Part shown: positions 7,758-15,725 of the stretch, piece by piece
Position numbering within the stretch: position 1 is the stretch's first letter
Layout of the letters: each line of letters begins with the position of its first letter
Source: Pedobacter boryungensis
GTDB lineage: Bacteria; Bacteroidota; Bacteroidia; Sphingobacteriales; Sphingobacteriaceae
Reading direction: 5' to 3'
Assembly (NCBI RefSeq): GCF_013204825.1
Contig: NZ_JABMKV010000001.1
Coordinates: forward strand, 1,178,001-1,242,000
DNA: 64,000 nt
Program-made: the position numbers and the translations under genes
The notes under the pieces: model-generated
Databases searched by the model: none
What the model was told of the DNA's origin: nothing
What the model saw: only the letters and a program-made list of their open reading frames with translations

Positions 7758-8834
7758 ATGAAAATAAGTAAACTACTCTTAATGGCACTCCTTGTGCAAT
7801 CGATCCATTTTACCACATTATTTGCCCAGGTTAAAAAGCCAGCAACTAAACCAGCTGCTCAAGTTAGCACCAAATATGGAGCTTTAGCCGTAGACCGCTC
7901 AAATGGTTTTTACTATGGTTTTTCATTCGATCAGCCTAACTTGGCAGAGGCAGAAAAAAGAGCTGTTGCCGAATGCAATAAACGCGGTGGTTCTTGTAGC
8001 ATTGTACTCACTTATTCGGGTACAGGTTGTGCCTCGTACCGCACCATAAATGGTAATGTAGGTACTGCATTTGGCTGGGGCATTGGAAAAACAAAAGAAG
8101 AAGCAGATGCAATTGCGACCAGAGAATGTTTAAAAAGAAGTGGTGGTGTACAACCCACTAATTTTGTGTGGAGTTGCAATTCAGCACAAACTGCTCCGTT
8201 AAAAGAAATATATAATGCATCTCCGGAAATCACTGGTCCAGTAAAAATTGGCAATCAAGTGTGGACAAGCACCAATCTAAACGTAAGCACTTATAGAAAT
8301 GGTGAGCAAATATATTATGCAGCTAACCAAAAAGAATGGGAAAAGGTAAGCAGAGAAAAAATTCCAGCTTATTGTTACCTAAATTTCGATAGCAGCAATG
8401 AAAAGAAATATGGAAAGTTGTACAACTTCTATGCAGTAACCGACCGACGTGGACTAGCTCCTGCAGGTTGGCATATACCTAGTAGTAATGAATTTTTAAC
8501 ACTTATTAATACTTTAGGTGGCGAAAAAGTAGCCGGTAAGAAAATGCGTGGCACTAAAGGTTGGGACATAAAGGATTCGTATAATTTTGCCCATGGCAAT
8601 GGCGATAACTCATCTGGCCTTAACCTACTTACAAATGGTAGTGCATCAGGAGATGAGTATGGTGGCGGCCAATCATTTAAGTATGGAATATGGTTAAGCT
8701 ACTGGTGGTCGAGTACAACTAAGTCAAGCGGCGATAGCTTCGCTTACTACCTTGACTTTAACAAATACTCAGAACCTCGTGTAACCGACTATAGCAAGAC
8801 GACTGGTTGCGCAGTAAGACTCGTGAAAGACTAA
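7758..8834 (+). CDS. Exported DUF4189-FISUMP fusion protein
   Basis: A 358-residue exported protein with signal peptide (MKISKLLLMALLVQSIHFTTLFAQ). Residues about 38-140 are a DUF4189 domain: YGALAVDRSNG, SxxEAEKRAVAECNKRGGSC, two further Cys-containing segments and GWGIGKTKEEADAIATREC. Residues about 155-357 are a Fibrobacter succinogenes major paralogous (FISUMP) domain: VKIGNQVWTSTNLNVSTYRNG, YGKLYNFYAV, RGLAPAGWHIPS, GFxL-type GSASG, YWWSSTT and the closing GCAVRLVKD. It is probably secreted or surface-exposed; the domains are not known enzymes. A strong hairpin follows at 8877-8904. Confidence 0.88.
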   Translation: MKISKLLLMALLVQSIHFTTLFAQVKKPATKPAAQVSTKYGALAVDRSNGFYYGFSFDQPNLAEAEKRAVAECNKRGGSCSIVLTYSGTGCASYRTINGNVGTAFGWGIGKTKEEADAIATRECLKRSGGVQPTNFVWSCNSAQTAPLKEIYNASPEITGPVKIGNQVWTSTNLNVSTYRNGEQIYYAANQKEWEKVSREKIPAYCYLNFDSSNEKKYGKLYNFYAVTDRRGLAPAGWHIPSSNEFLTLINTLGGEKVAGKKMRGTKGWDIKDSYNFAHGNGDNSSGLNLLTNGSASGDEYGGGQSFKYGIWLSYWWSSTTKSSGDSFAYYLDFNKYSEPRVTDYSKTTGCAVRLVKD

Positions 8835-8876
8835 AATCTTTATTCAATCAATTTCTAATAAAGCGAGCAATTATAT

Positions 8877-8908
8877 AACTGGGAGTCATGAAGATTCCCA
8901 GTTTGTGT
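8877..8908 (+). terminator. Hairpin terminator after the FISUMP gene
   Basis: AACTGGGA and TCCCAGTT form a perfect 8-base stem with an 11-12 base loop, followed by a T-rich stretch (TGTGTTT), 40 bases after the stop codon. Confidence 0.6.
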
Positions 8909-8974
8909 TTCATAGCTTAAAATCAGTCTAGTGATGGCTCCTGCTTTAAATTCAAAAAACTACTTCTTAGCATA

Positions 8975-9247
8975 TTATCCGTAGATGCTCAGCAATATGA
9001 GCCAAGTACAAAACCCAACTGGAGCAAGAATTCCTCCACTGATAAGCAATGATTTAGCTAACTCCTTCTTGCCTATTATTAGAAAGATCAAGCCTATTAT
9101 AATATTTAAACCTACATGCAATGCCATGCAAACTCCAGCTCCAATTGCAATGTTAAAGCCTTTGTTCGCAGCTTCAGAACCAGTGGTGATTAAGGTACAA
9201 TAAATGCCGAGAACCACAAGGTTGATGATAATAGTTTTAACTAACAT
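8975..9247 (-). CDS. Small membrane protein, three transmembrane helices
   Basis: ATG at 9245-9247 gives 90 residues starting MLVKTIIINLVVLG; the frame is open three codons further to a TTG, but the ATG is preferred. Three hydrophobic stretches (about 5-22, 29-55, 63-88) indicate an inner-membrane protein with nearly no soluble domain. I recognise no family; similar three-helix hypothetical proteins are frequent in Sphingobacteriaceae. A 24-base palindrome lies 16 bases upstream of the start (9263-9286), suggesting specific regulation. Confidence 0.68.
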   Translation of the reverse strand: MLVKTIIINLVVLGIYCTLITTGSEAANKGFNIAIGAGVCMALHVGLNIIIGLIFLIIGKKELAKSLLISGGILAPVGFCTWLILLSIYG

Positions 9248-9262
9248 GATTGTCAAGGTTAT

Positions 9263-9286
9263 ATAATGTTATATTGATAACATTAT
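9263..9286. promoter_or_regulatory. Perfect 10+10 palindrome upstream of the small membrane protein gene
   Basis: ATAATGTTAT (9263-9272), spacer ATTG, ATAACATTAT (9277-9286). Perfect inverted repeat in the leader/promoter region of the minus-strand gene starting at 9247. It has the size and symmetry of a dimeric repressor operator; no regulator is identified. Confidence 0.5.
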
Positions 9287-9324
9287 CTTAGTCAGATCGG
9301 TTTTAGTTTTTTATTGAGTTTTTT

Positions 9325-9352
9325 GTCATTCTGAGCGAAGCGAAGAACTCTC
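9325..9352. repeat. REP-like unit, divergent copy
   Basis: GTCATTCTGAGCGAAGCGAAG core, a divergent copy of the unit at 9432, 9768 and 9878. The same family appears at 20250-20325, 21477-21606 and 57847. Confidence 0.6.
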
Positions 9353-9359
9353 GTTAAAC

Positions 9360-9390
9360 CGTCATGCTCAGCTTGACTGGGCATCGTAAT
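9360..9390. repeat. Short palindrome, ATGCCCAG/CTGGGCAT family
   Basis: First of three copies in this region: ATGCTCAG, CTTGA, CTGGGCAT followed by CGTAAT. One mismatch in the stem. Confidence 0.6.
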
Positions 9391-9431
9391 GCAGTAATCT
9401 TCAACCCAACACCTATCTTGCACCCCCATCT

Positions 9432-9459
9432 CGTCATCCTGAGCGCAGTCGAAGGATCT
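9432..9459. repeat. REP-like unit
   Basis: CGTCATCCTGAGCGCAGTCG followed by AAGGATCT. Self-complementary ends (TCCT/AGGA) around the unit; almost identical to the copies at 9768 and 9878. Confidence 0.75.
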
Positions 9460-9767
9460 TTGAACTTGGCAACCCTCCGCACCACCTTGCCTCGGCTCAT
9501 AGGCGCCGAAACCCCTATTTCTTTATCCTTGATGATAAAGAAACAAACAATCAAGGCTGCACTGGCTCGACTAAAAATCCAATCGTTCCGCTAAACAAAA
9601 AGAACTCGCTTCGCTCAAACAGCTTTTTGTTCTAACGCTACACTCCTTGATTTCATCTCATCCTATTTATTGTTTTTTAGCGGAGAGATGGAGCTTATTA
9701 TCAAAAAATATCTCTTTTGATAAACGGTTTCTTAACGTCTCTCCACTGAGGCCGTCCTTCCATGTAT

Positions 9768-9795
9768 CGTCATCCTGAGCGTAGCCGAAGGATCT
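9768..9795. repeat. REP-like unit
   Basis: CGTCATCCTGAGCGTAGCCG followed by AAGGATCT; identical to the copy at 9878-9905. Confidence 0.75.
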
Positions 9796-9804
9796 ATTGT
9801 CACA

Positions 9805-9834
9805 CGTCATGCCCAGCTTGACTGGGCATTATAA
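9805..9834. repeat. Short palindrome, ATGCCCAG/CTGGGCAT family
   Basis: Perfect 8-base arms ATGCCCAG and CTGGGCAT around CTTGA, followed by TATAAT. Confidence 0.65.
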
Positions 9835-9877
9835 TCCGATAGTATCCTACCTCGATCGTCATACTGAACCTCCATTT

Positions 9878-9905
9878 CGTCATCCTGAGCGTAGCCGAAG
9901 GATCT
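9878..9905. repeat. REP-like unit
   Basis: CGTCATCCTGAGCGTAGCCG followed by AAGGATCT; identical to the copy at 9768-9795. Confidence 0.75.
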
Positions 9906-9917
9906 ATCTCAGTACAC

Positions 9918-9951
9918 CGTCATATACTCAGCATGACTGAGTATCATAATG
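9918..9951. repeat. Short palindrome, third copy
   Basis: ATACTCAG, CATGA, CTGAGTAT followed by CATAAT. Compensatory base changes compared with the other two copies keep the stem perfect, which argues that the folded form is what is maintained. Confidence 0.6.
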
Positions 9952-10005
9952 CGCTTAGCCCCAATTACCACTAAAAAAAAGATGATCAATCACCCTAACT
10001 CACAT

Positions 10006-11292
10006 TTATTTTCTTTTTGCCTTCACTGCAACTTGATCGATTGCTTGTCCTTTTCGATCGAAGAGCGTAAGGCTTAACTGCTTTTTATCAGCTTTCATGA
10101 GTATGGCTCCAACCGTTTTGCTCCCTTCAGTCCAACGAAATTTAATGAGATCGTTGTTGTAGCGCTGTTCGCCAGATGACACCCCTCTTTCGTTATCTGA
10201 TGAAGGCGTTTGAATGTACACCGTTCCTTTGGTGCCATCCGTTTCTTTTTCGGCGTACACGGCATTGGTACGTACATAAATGTGGTTGTTGCCGCTAATG
10301 GCAAGATCAACCCCATATTCGTCGAACAGCTCCTTCCATCTATTGTATTGCGCACTCTTACCATCTTCTCCATTAAACCATTGGTAATGCTCCATAACGA
10401 TGATGTATGTTGCTGGATTGTTTTTAATCACTTCCTTTGTCCAATTCTGCGCCTTTGTCAGGCCTTCTTCGCTTCTCATAGCTTCATTGTTAAGCATAAT
10501 GAACAATGCACCTCCGTAGGTAAAATGATAGGATACACCTATTTCTCCAGCATATCCGTTAAGCGGATAGCTGTTCACGTTGCGGAAAAATTGGTTGCTT
10601 TGCGCATTTTGTCGGGTCATGTTATCGTGATTGCCGTTTACCCCCGCCCATACGTATTTACGGAAAGTAGAATCAGCATATAAGGCTGGCCAAAACGAAT
10701 AACTTCCGCCCCATGCAGCGATGTCTCCCACGTGGAGCATCATATTGAGAGGCTTTTTATTTTGTGTTTCCAACTGCTGGATCATTTTCATGGCCGCTTT
10801 TTGCCTGTCGGGCAGTGGAGCGTATACATGCATATCGGAAATGACACCCATTTGCCATTTTCCAGATTTTGGAGCAGTGTTGAACTCGTGAATTTCGTCG
10901 GTTTCCTTAGCTGGTGATGTTGCTGAAGAAAGCTTGTATTGATATATAGTGTTTGGTGTTAGTCCCTGCAGGGCGATGGTATTGCGCAAAAACCTGGCAT
11001 CTTCATAAAAACTATCTCCATTTGCCTTTTTAGAATAAATGCTATCGAACACGGTACATAGGGCCTGATCAGCTTTAAGGATGGTCGCTTTTTTCCAATT
11101 TTTATCTGATTTCTTGGTAAAGGTAATATACGAATCTCCGCTACCGAGACTAGTGTGCCAATTGAGCCTGATTTCGCTCGACGCATTTGCTCCTGGATTG
11201 GCAATGACCGTAAATGCAGTAGTTTGGGCCAGCACCGGATTTAAACCTAGCGAAGCGATGAGCCCCACGAATAGCAAAGTCAGTTTTTTCAT
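10006..11292 (-). CDS. Exported purple-acid-phosphatase-like metallophosphoesterase
   Basis: A 428-residue exported protein with signal peptide (MKKLTLLFVGLIASLGLNPVLAQ). Residues about 25-135 form a fibronectin-III-like purple acid phosphatase N-terminal domain (EIRLNWHTSLGSGDSYI; LTPNTIYQYKLSS). Residues about 145-380 are a calcineurin-like phosphoesterase: ISDMHVY (D and H), HVGDIAAWGG, NGNHDN, VMEHYQW and SGNNHIYVR. This gives the full set of dimetal ligands in the PAP order. It should hydrolyse phosphoesters in the periplasm or outside the cell. Coding sequence looks richer in G and C than the neighbours. It is isolated, with the REP cluster downstream. Confidence 0.9.
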   Translation of the reverse strand: MKKLTLLFVGLIASLGLNPVLAQTTAFTVIANPGANASSEIRLNWHTSLGSGDSYITFTKKSDKNWKKATILKADQALCTVFDSIYSKKANGDSFYEDARFLRNTIALQGLTPNTIYQYKLSSATSPAKETDEIHEFNTAPKSGKWQMGVISDMHVYAPLPDRQKAAMKMIQQLETQNKKPLNMMLHVGDIAAWGGSYSFWPALYADSTFRKYVWAGVNGNHDNMTRQNAQSNQFFRNVNSYPLNGYAGEIGVSYHFTYGGALFIMLNNEAMRSEEGLTKAQNWTKEVIKNNPATYIIVMEHYQWFNGEDGKSAQYNRWKELFDEYGVDLAISGNNHIYVRTNAVYAEKETDGTKGTVYIQTPSSDNERGVSSGEQRYNNDLIKFRWTEGSKTVGAILMKADKKQLSLTLFDRKGQAIDQVAVKAKRK

Positions 11293-11448
11293 TTTTTTTA
11301 AGGATGATTCGGATGTGTATGGTCTGCTTTAAAGATATACACAATTTTTAGATTCTAAAATTGGCAACCTGTGGACGTTAAAGTCGGATAGGGTTAGAAT
11401 TCGAGATCAATAAGTGAAATGCGTTAAATCTTCAAAGAATAACAAACC

Positions 11449-12807
11449 TTACTTTCCAATACAAAACTTACTAAAGATATTTTCTAGCAGGTCATCAGTA
11501 GTAACTGTACCCGTAATTTCCCCTAAATAATGTAAGGCCTGTTTAATATCCATAGCTAGAAAATCGGAAGTGATGGGGTTATCGATATTGTTGAGCACAT
11601 TTTCTAAGGCTTTTTCGGTAAGCTTTAAAGCCTCTACATGTCGGATGTTGCTCACTAGTGTTTCACTGGTATTGATGTGGTGAAGGTTCACTTTTGCTAA
11701 AAGGGCAGTTTTCAGTTCTTCTACCCCTATTCCTTCCTTGGCAGATAAAAACAAAACTTCCTGTTGAGCAAAGGCTGCTTTTTGTTCTTTGGTAAATAAA
11801 TCAGCTTTGTTTACAATAGCAAGATATGGGATGTCAATCTTCTTCAAATCATTCAATTGCTCTTCCAGCTCAGCAGGAGTTTGCAGAGCATCCACCATGT
11901 ACATGATCAGCTTCGCTTGTTTCATTCGCTCTAAGGTCCGCTCTACCCCTTTTGCTTCAATAATATCTGCGGTATCGCGAATACCCGCTGTATCTATAAA
12001 TCTGAAAATGATACCATTAATATTGAGTTCATCTTCAATGGTATCACGTGTAGTACCTGCAATATCTGATACGATAGCTCTTTCTTCATTTAACAAGGCA
12101 TTTAACAAGGTTGATTTACCTACATTAGGTTTACCAGCAATCACAATTGGAACACCGTTCTTCAGTACATTACCCATCTCAAAAGAAGAGATTAGGCGAT
12201 ATAGCACCGTGTTAATTTTTAAAATTAAGGCTCTTAATTGTTCACGATTGGCGAATTCTACATCCTCTTCTGCAAAGTCGAGCTCTAGCTCAATCATGGA
12301 TGCGAAATGAATTAATTGCTCACGTAAATCTTTCAGTTCATTAGAAAAACCACCTCTCATCTGTTGCAAAGCCACATCGTGAGAGGCTTTACTATCTGAT
12401 GCAATTAAATCTGCCACGGCTTCTGCCTGACTTAAATCGAATGCACCATTTAAAAAAGCTCTTAGAGTAAATTCTCCTGGCTTTGCTGCTCTAGCTCCTT
12501 TTTTTAGAAACAGGTTTAAAATTTGCTGAATGATGTAATTAGATCCGTGACAAGAAATTTCAACCACATTTTCTTTCGTATACGATTTAGGCGCAATATA
12601 CAACCCTGCAACCACCTCGTCTACAATCACTTCTTCATCTTTAATTAAACCAAAATGCAAGGTATGAGATGCTTGTTTAGTTAAATCTTTGCCTGCAAAA
12701 ACCTGATTGGTTAGTGTAATGGCCTCTGGTCCAGATAAACGAATAACGCCAATAGCGCCGCTCCCTGGAGGTGTAGATAAAGCAATAATCGTATCTGTTG
12801 TATACAT
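11449..12807 (-). CDS. mnmE: tRNA uridine-5-carboxymethylaminomethyl(34) synthesis GTPase MnmE
   Basis: A 452-residue, full-length MnmE. N-terminal folate-binding domain 1-118 (DTIIALSTPPGSGAIGVIRL and the CHGS, KPGEFTLRAFLNG motifs), helical domain, and inserted G domain: P loop GKPNVGKST (225-233), switch GTTRDT (251-256), DTAGIRDT (272-279) and NKAD. It ends in FCIGK with the essential C-terminal Cys. With MnmG it installs the cmnm5 modification at the wobble U34 of certain tRNAs. Stands alone here. The gene is followed on its 3' side by 150 bases without obvious signals. Confidence 0.97.
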   Translation of the reverse strand: MYTTDTIIALSTPPGSGAIGVIRLSGPEAITLTNQVFAGKDLTKQASHTLHFGLIKDEEVIVDEVVAGLYIAPKSYTKENVVEISCHGSNYIIQQILNLFLKKGARAAKPGEFTLRAFLNGAFDLSQAEAVADLIASDSKASHDVALQQMRGGFSNELKDLREQLIHFASMIELELDFAEEDVEFANREQLRALILKINTVLYRLISSFEMGNVLKNGVPIVIAGKPNVGKSTLLNALLNEERAIVSDIAGTTRDTIEDELNINGIIFRFIDTAGIRDTADIIEAKGVERTLERMKQAKLIMYMVDALQTPAELEEQLNDLKKIDIPYLAIVNKADLFTKEQKAAFAQQEVLFLSAKEGIGVEELKTALLAKVNLHHINTSETLVSNIRHVEALKLTEKALENVLNNIDNPITSDFLAMDIKQALHYLGEITGTVTTDDLLENIFSKFCIGK

Positions 12808-13242
12808 TTCTTTTTCTTTAACAATCGGATTCTGTTGTTTTGGCGTTAAAAATCACTTTTTCTATTTCCGCCCTAAACTTAATCGAAGCACAAAAATAAG
12901 GATATTTTTATTAGCGCTCGGTTAAATTGCTACTGTTTCAGATAAAGCAGCTTAAATGTCCGAAAATGTCTGAGTATGTCCGAAAATGTCAGTAAAAAAG
13001 TAGTTTTGTTCTAGTGTTGTTCGAGTTTTACCCTAGGTTTCTTCTTCTCAAACGCCGTTTTCCAGAACAAGACTAGGAGCAGTGTGGGAGGAAACTAGGA
13101 GAAATCGCGGAGATTTAGTACATGAAGATCTGAATTTTCAATGGGTAAATCACTTGAAAACATGAAATCGTAATTTCTTTCTTTCTCATCAGCCAAACAA
13201 ATTCCTTATCTTAGTGTTTAACACCAGAAAACTACCAAACAA
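12808..13242. other. Divergent intergenic region between mnmE and the permease gene
   Basis: 435 bases, no credible gene. A minus-strand -7 box (TATTTTTG, read from 12898 to 12891) could serve mnmE. A phased array of ATGTC pentamers lies at 12956-12990. Close to the plus-strand permease, TATCTTAG near 13207-13214 is a possible weak -7 box. The segment 13010-13200 shows nothing I can name. Confidence 0.5.
12956..12990 (+). repeat. Four ATGTC pentamers at exact 10-base spacing
   Basis: ATGTC starts at 12956, 12966, 12976 and 12986. The first pair and the second pair are both ATGTC-CGAAA-ATGTC, with TGAGT between the pairs. Exact helical-turn phasing in a divergent promoter region suggests side-by-side protein binding on one DNA face. 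Confidence 0.6.
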
Positions 13243-14370
13243 ATGACGAATCAATTTCCCCTTACTGTAAAACGGTCTATAGAGTTATTAGGCATTTCAC
13301 TTATTGTTGTCATTTTAGTAGTGGGTAAAGACATTTTTATGCCTGTACTGATGGCATTTTTTGTCAGCATTATGCTATTGCCCATTTATCGCTTTTTAAG
13401 GAAACGTAAGGTACCTGAATCGCTTGCTATTATTTTGCCCATTTTATTAGTACTTCTTTTTGTTGCCGGAATTATGTGGTTTTTATCTGCACAGGTGGGT
13501 ATTTTGGTAGATGATTTCCCTCAAATTAAACAAAATGTAGCTAAGCATTTACAGAGTTTGCAGCAATGGATTAGTGGTTTTACCAAAATGAGCATCTCTA
13601 AGCAAGAACAGTTCATCAAGACAAAAAGTGATGATATGCTAGGCATGGCTGGAACTGCTGCTAGCGGGGCTTTTGTAACCTTAAGTGGTATATTCATTTT
13701 TGTGGGTTTATTGCCGATTTATATTTATTTGATTTTGTTTTACAAAGACATTCTGATGCGTTTCGTGTTTTTGTGGTTTAAAACAGATGATCATGCAAAA
13801 GTGAAAGATGCAGTATACGAAACCGAATCGATCATTAAAAGTTACCTTGTTGGTTTGTTGATTCAGATTTCTTACATGACCGTCCTTTTAGGTGGCATTT
13901 TACTATTGGTTGGTATTAAACATGCGCTTTTAATTGGGGTTATTTTTGCCATTTTAAATCTGATACCTTATATCGGTGCGTTAATCGGAAATTTAATAGG
14001 TGTGCTGTTAACCTTAACTTCTTCTACAGAATTATGGCCAGTGGTAACGGTTTTAGGGGTAATTGCCGTGGTTCAGTTTTTGGATAACAATATTTTAATG
14101 CCTCGTATTGTAGGTTCTAAGATTAAAATCAATGCACTTGTTTCTATTCTAGGTGTATTTATTGGTGGAAGTATAGCAGGAATTTCTGGTATGTTTCTTT
14201 CCATGCCCATTATCGCCGTACTAAAAATCATTTTTGACCGCAGTGAATCGTTTAAACAATGGGGCGTTTTATTGGGTGATGAAAGGCCAACTAAAAGTCC
14301 ATTAACTTTTCCAAAGTTTAGAAAATTGGCTCCTGTTACCACGAAGTCAGGAACGATTGATAAGAAGTAA
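13243..14370 (+). CDS. AI-2E family (PerM/YdiK-type) transporter
   Basis: A 375-residue integral membrane protein of the AI-2E/PerM family. About seven to eight hydrophobic helices: two near the N-terminus (18-70), one around 65-85, a soluble amphipathic segment 85-125 (SAQVGILVDDFPQIKQN), and a C-terminal cluster including GLLIQISYMTVLLGGILLLVGI, NLIPYIGALIGNLIG and the conserved VQFLDNNILMPRIVGSKIKINALVSI (split here by eye) that marks the family. Members are proposed exporters or sodium/proton antiporters; the AI-2 role is doubtful for most. Monocistronic, with repeat elements following it. Confidence 0.9.
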   Translation: MTNQFPLTVKRSIELLGISLIVVILVVGKDIFMPVLMAFFVSIMLLPIYRFLRKRKVPESLAIILPILLVLLFVAGIMWFLSAQVGILVDDFPQIKQNVAKHLQSLQQWISGFTKMSISKQEQFIKTKSDDMLGMAGTAASGAFVTLSGIFIFVGLLPIYIYLILFYKDILMRFVFLWFKTDDHAKVKDAVYETESIIKSYLVGLLIQISYMTVLLGGILLLVGIKHALLIGVIFAILNLIPYIGALIGNLIGVLLTLTSSTELWPVVTVLGVIAVVQFLDNNILMPRIVGSKIKINALVSILGVFIGGSIAGISGMFLSMPIIAVLKIIFDRSESFKQWGVLLGDERPTKSPLTFPKFRKLAPVTTKSGTIDKK

Positions 14371-14398
14371 GGTTTTTGATCGATTCTTATTAGTTTCT

Positions 14399-14450
14399 AC
14401 GGACGGTGAATTTTCCCTGTAGCTGAAAAATTATTAAAGGCTGTGATGAT
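14399..14450 (+). repeat. Internally deleted copy of the ~160-bp dispersed repeat
   Basis: Starts with ACGGTGAATTTTCCCTGTAG, then CTGAAAAA, joining directly to TTATTAAAGGCTGTGAT. The segment between (AGTCACC to GATGC) that is present in the two long copies is missing. Confidence 0.55.
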
Positions 14451-14470
14451 AATCGGTTATTTTACCAATT

Positions 14471-14634
14471 ATTGTTTCCCTACGGGGTGTAACTTTTTTC
14501 CTGTAGCTGAAAAAAGTCACCAAAAAAAGCCACGCCTGCGCCTGATGCTATTAAAGGCTGTGAATATTCAGTTGTTACATTCCCGCATCAGCCAAGTGCG
14601 AATTTAGCAGCATTAATTTGGTGCTTTGGCTTGA
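14471..14634 (+). repeat. ~160-bp dispersed repeat, copy A
   Basis: Highly similar to 15516-15676 in the same orientation. Contains a hairpin around 14489-14520 (GTAACTTTTTT / AAAAAAGTCAC), the shared block GCCACGCCTGCGCCTGATGC, then ATTAAAGGCT and a second inverted pair AGCCAA/TTGGCT at the 3' end. No open frame or transposase; looks like a non-autonomous mobile or REP-type element. Confidence 0.75.
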
Positions 14635-14668
14635 CAAATTCATGAAGTACGAATATTGTTGGGCTATT

Positions 14669-15442
14669 TTATTTCAGCAACACATCCCAAGCAAATCTTA
14701 AGATTGTACCAAAAACTACAATTAAAAAGAAAATTCGGATAAATTTATTGCCTTTCAGCAATGCTAATTTAGCACCAAAAAATGAGCCCAAGATATTAAA
14801 TAGCGCCATTGGGATGGCATATTGATACAGCACATGCCCTGTTGAACTAAAATAAAGTAGGGCTGCCAAATTGGTGGCCATGTTTACGATTTTAGCATGT
14901 GCACTTGCACCTACAAAATCAAACCCTAAAACCGCGATAAATACTAGGATTAAAAAAGAACCAGTTCCAGGACCAATTAAACCATCATAAAAGCCAATAA
15001 TTAACCCGAAGAAGCCTGCCAACAAAATCTGCTTTTGTAGGGAATGCGCTTTATGTTGATGAATACCAAATTGCTTATTGAAATAGGTATACAGTGCAAC
15101 TGCGATCAATACCACTAAGATTACAGGTTTGATAACAGCATTGTTAATCATGCTGACCGAATAAGCACCGAGTAAAGACGTGCAAAACGCTGCAACTACA
15201 CAAGAAATTAAAACTTTATAATTGAATTTTACTTGCTTGGAATATTTATAGGCAGCCACAGTTGTGCCTGCTAAAGAAGGAATTTTAACTGTTCCAAAAA
15301 TGCTGGCTACTGGATAGTGTGGTAAAATGAGTAAGGTAGCTGGGGTTTGCAAGAGGCCCCCTCCTCCAACAATTGCATCAATAAAACCTGCTGCAAAGGC
15401 AGCTAGGCAAAGTAAAATGAGTTCTTGGATCATGTTTGCCAT
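14669..15442 (-). CDS. TSUP/TauE-SafE family sulfite or anion exporter
   Basis: A 257-residue membrane protein with about eight hydrophobic helices and the TauE/SafE hallmarks: N-terminal AAGFIDAIVGGGGLLQTPATLL, a central repeat with GFYDGLIGPGTGSFLIL, and ASAHAKIVNMATNLAALLYF. These inverted-topology glycine-rich repeats define the TSUP family, which moves sulfite, sulfoacetate or other organosulfur anions. Substrate cannot be told from sequence. The gene sits between two long copies of the same ~160-bp repeat, both on the plus strand. Confidence 0.9.
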   Translation of the reverse strand: MANMIQELILLCLAAFAAGFIDAIVGGGGLLQTPATLLILPHYPVASIFGTVKIPSLAGTTVAAYKYSKQVKFNYKVLISCVVAAFCTSLLGAYSVSMINNAVIKPVILVVLIAVALYTYFNKQFGIHQHKAHSLQKQILLAGFFGLIIGFYDGLIGPGTGSFLILVFIAVLGFDFVGASAHAKIVNMATNLAALLYFSSTGHVLYQYAIPMALFNILGSFFGAKLALLKGNKFIRIFFLIVVFGTILRFAWDVLLK

Positions 15443-15515
15443 TTCAGAGCGTAAATTTTAATTCAAATTGCAGCAATAATCTATTCAACTTTCGATTGGT
15501 GAGGAACCAAAACAA

Positions 15516-15676
15516 ATTGTTCCCTACGGGGTGTGACTTTTTCCTGTAGCTGAAAAAGTCACCAAAAAAGCCACGCCTGCGCCTGATGCTATTAAAGGCT
15601 CTGCTTATACTTAGTTGGTACATTCCGCATCAGCCAAGGGCGATTTTAGCAGCACTAAATTGCTACTTTGGCTTGA
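15516..15676 (+). repeat. ~160-bp dispersed repeat, copy B
   Basis: Same element as 14471-14634, including the perfect hairpin arms GTGACTTTTTC/GAAAAAGTCAC around 15533-15562, the GCCACGCCTGCGCCTGATGC block and the closing CTTTGGCTTGA. The two copies flank the TSUP gene as direct repeats. Confidence 0.75.
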
Positions 15677-15725
15677 GATGTAGCATATTGCTAAAATGAA
15701 CAAATGATACTAATGAACTACTAGT

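Larger units (their letters stand above)
9257..10005. other. Long intergenic region filled with palindromic repeats
   Basis: No convincing gene. Frames at 9354-9594 run across repeats and are rejected. The region holds four copies of a REP-like unit (see the repeat entries), three copies of an ATGCCCAG/CTGGGCAT-type palindrome, and between them a block with further hairpins: TTCTTTATC/GATAAAGAA around 9517-9540, AACAAAAAG/CTTTTTGTT around 9594-9630, and TTATCAAAA/TTTTGATAA near 9698-9724. It separates two minus-strand genes. Confidence 0.7.

Noticed and set aside
9354-9594. Overlapping open frames on both strands (66 and 76 codons)
   Set aside because: They run across REP-like and palindromic repeats, have biased composition and no recognisable domain.
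10210-10683. 157-codon plus-strand frame inside the purple-acid-phosphatase-like gene
   Set aside because: Antisense to a gene with complete catalytic motifs; long only because local GC content is higher.
14471-15676. Possible composite transposon formed by the two ~160-bp repeats around the TSUP gene
   Set aside because: No transposase, no target-site duplication seen and copies are direct, with a third truncated copy; kept as dispersed repeats only.
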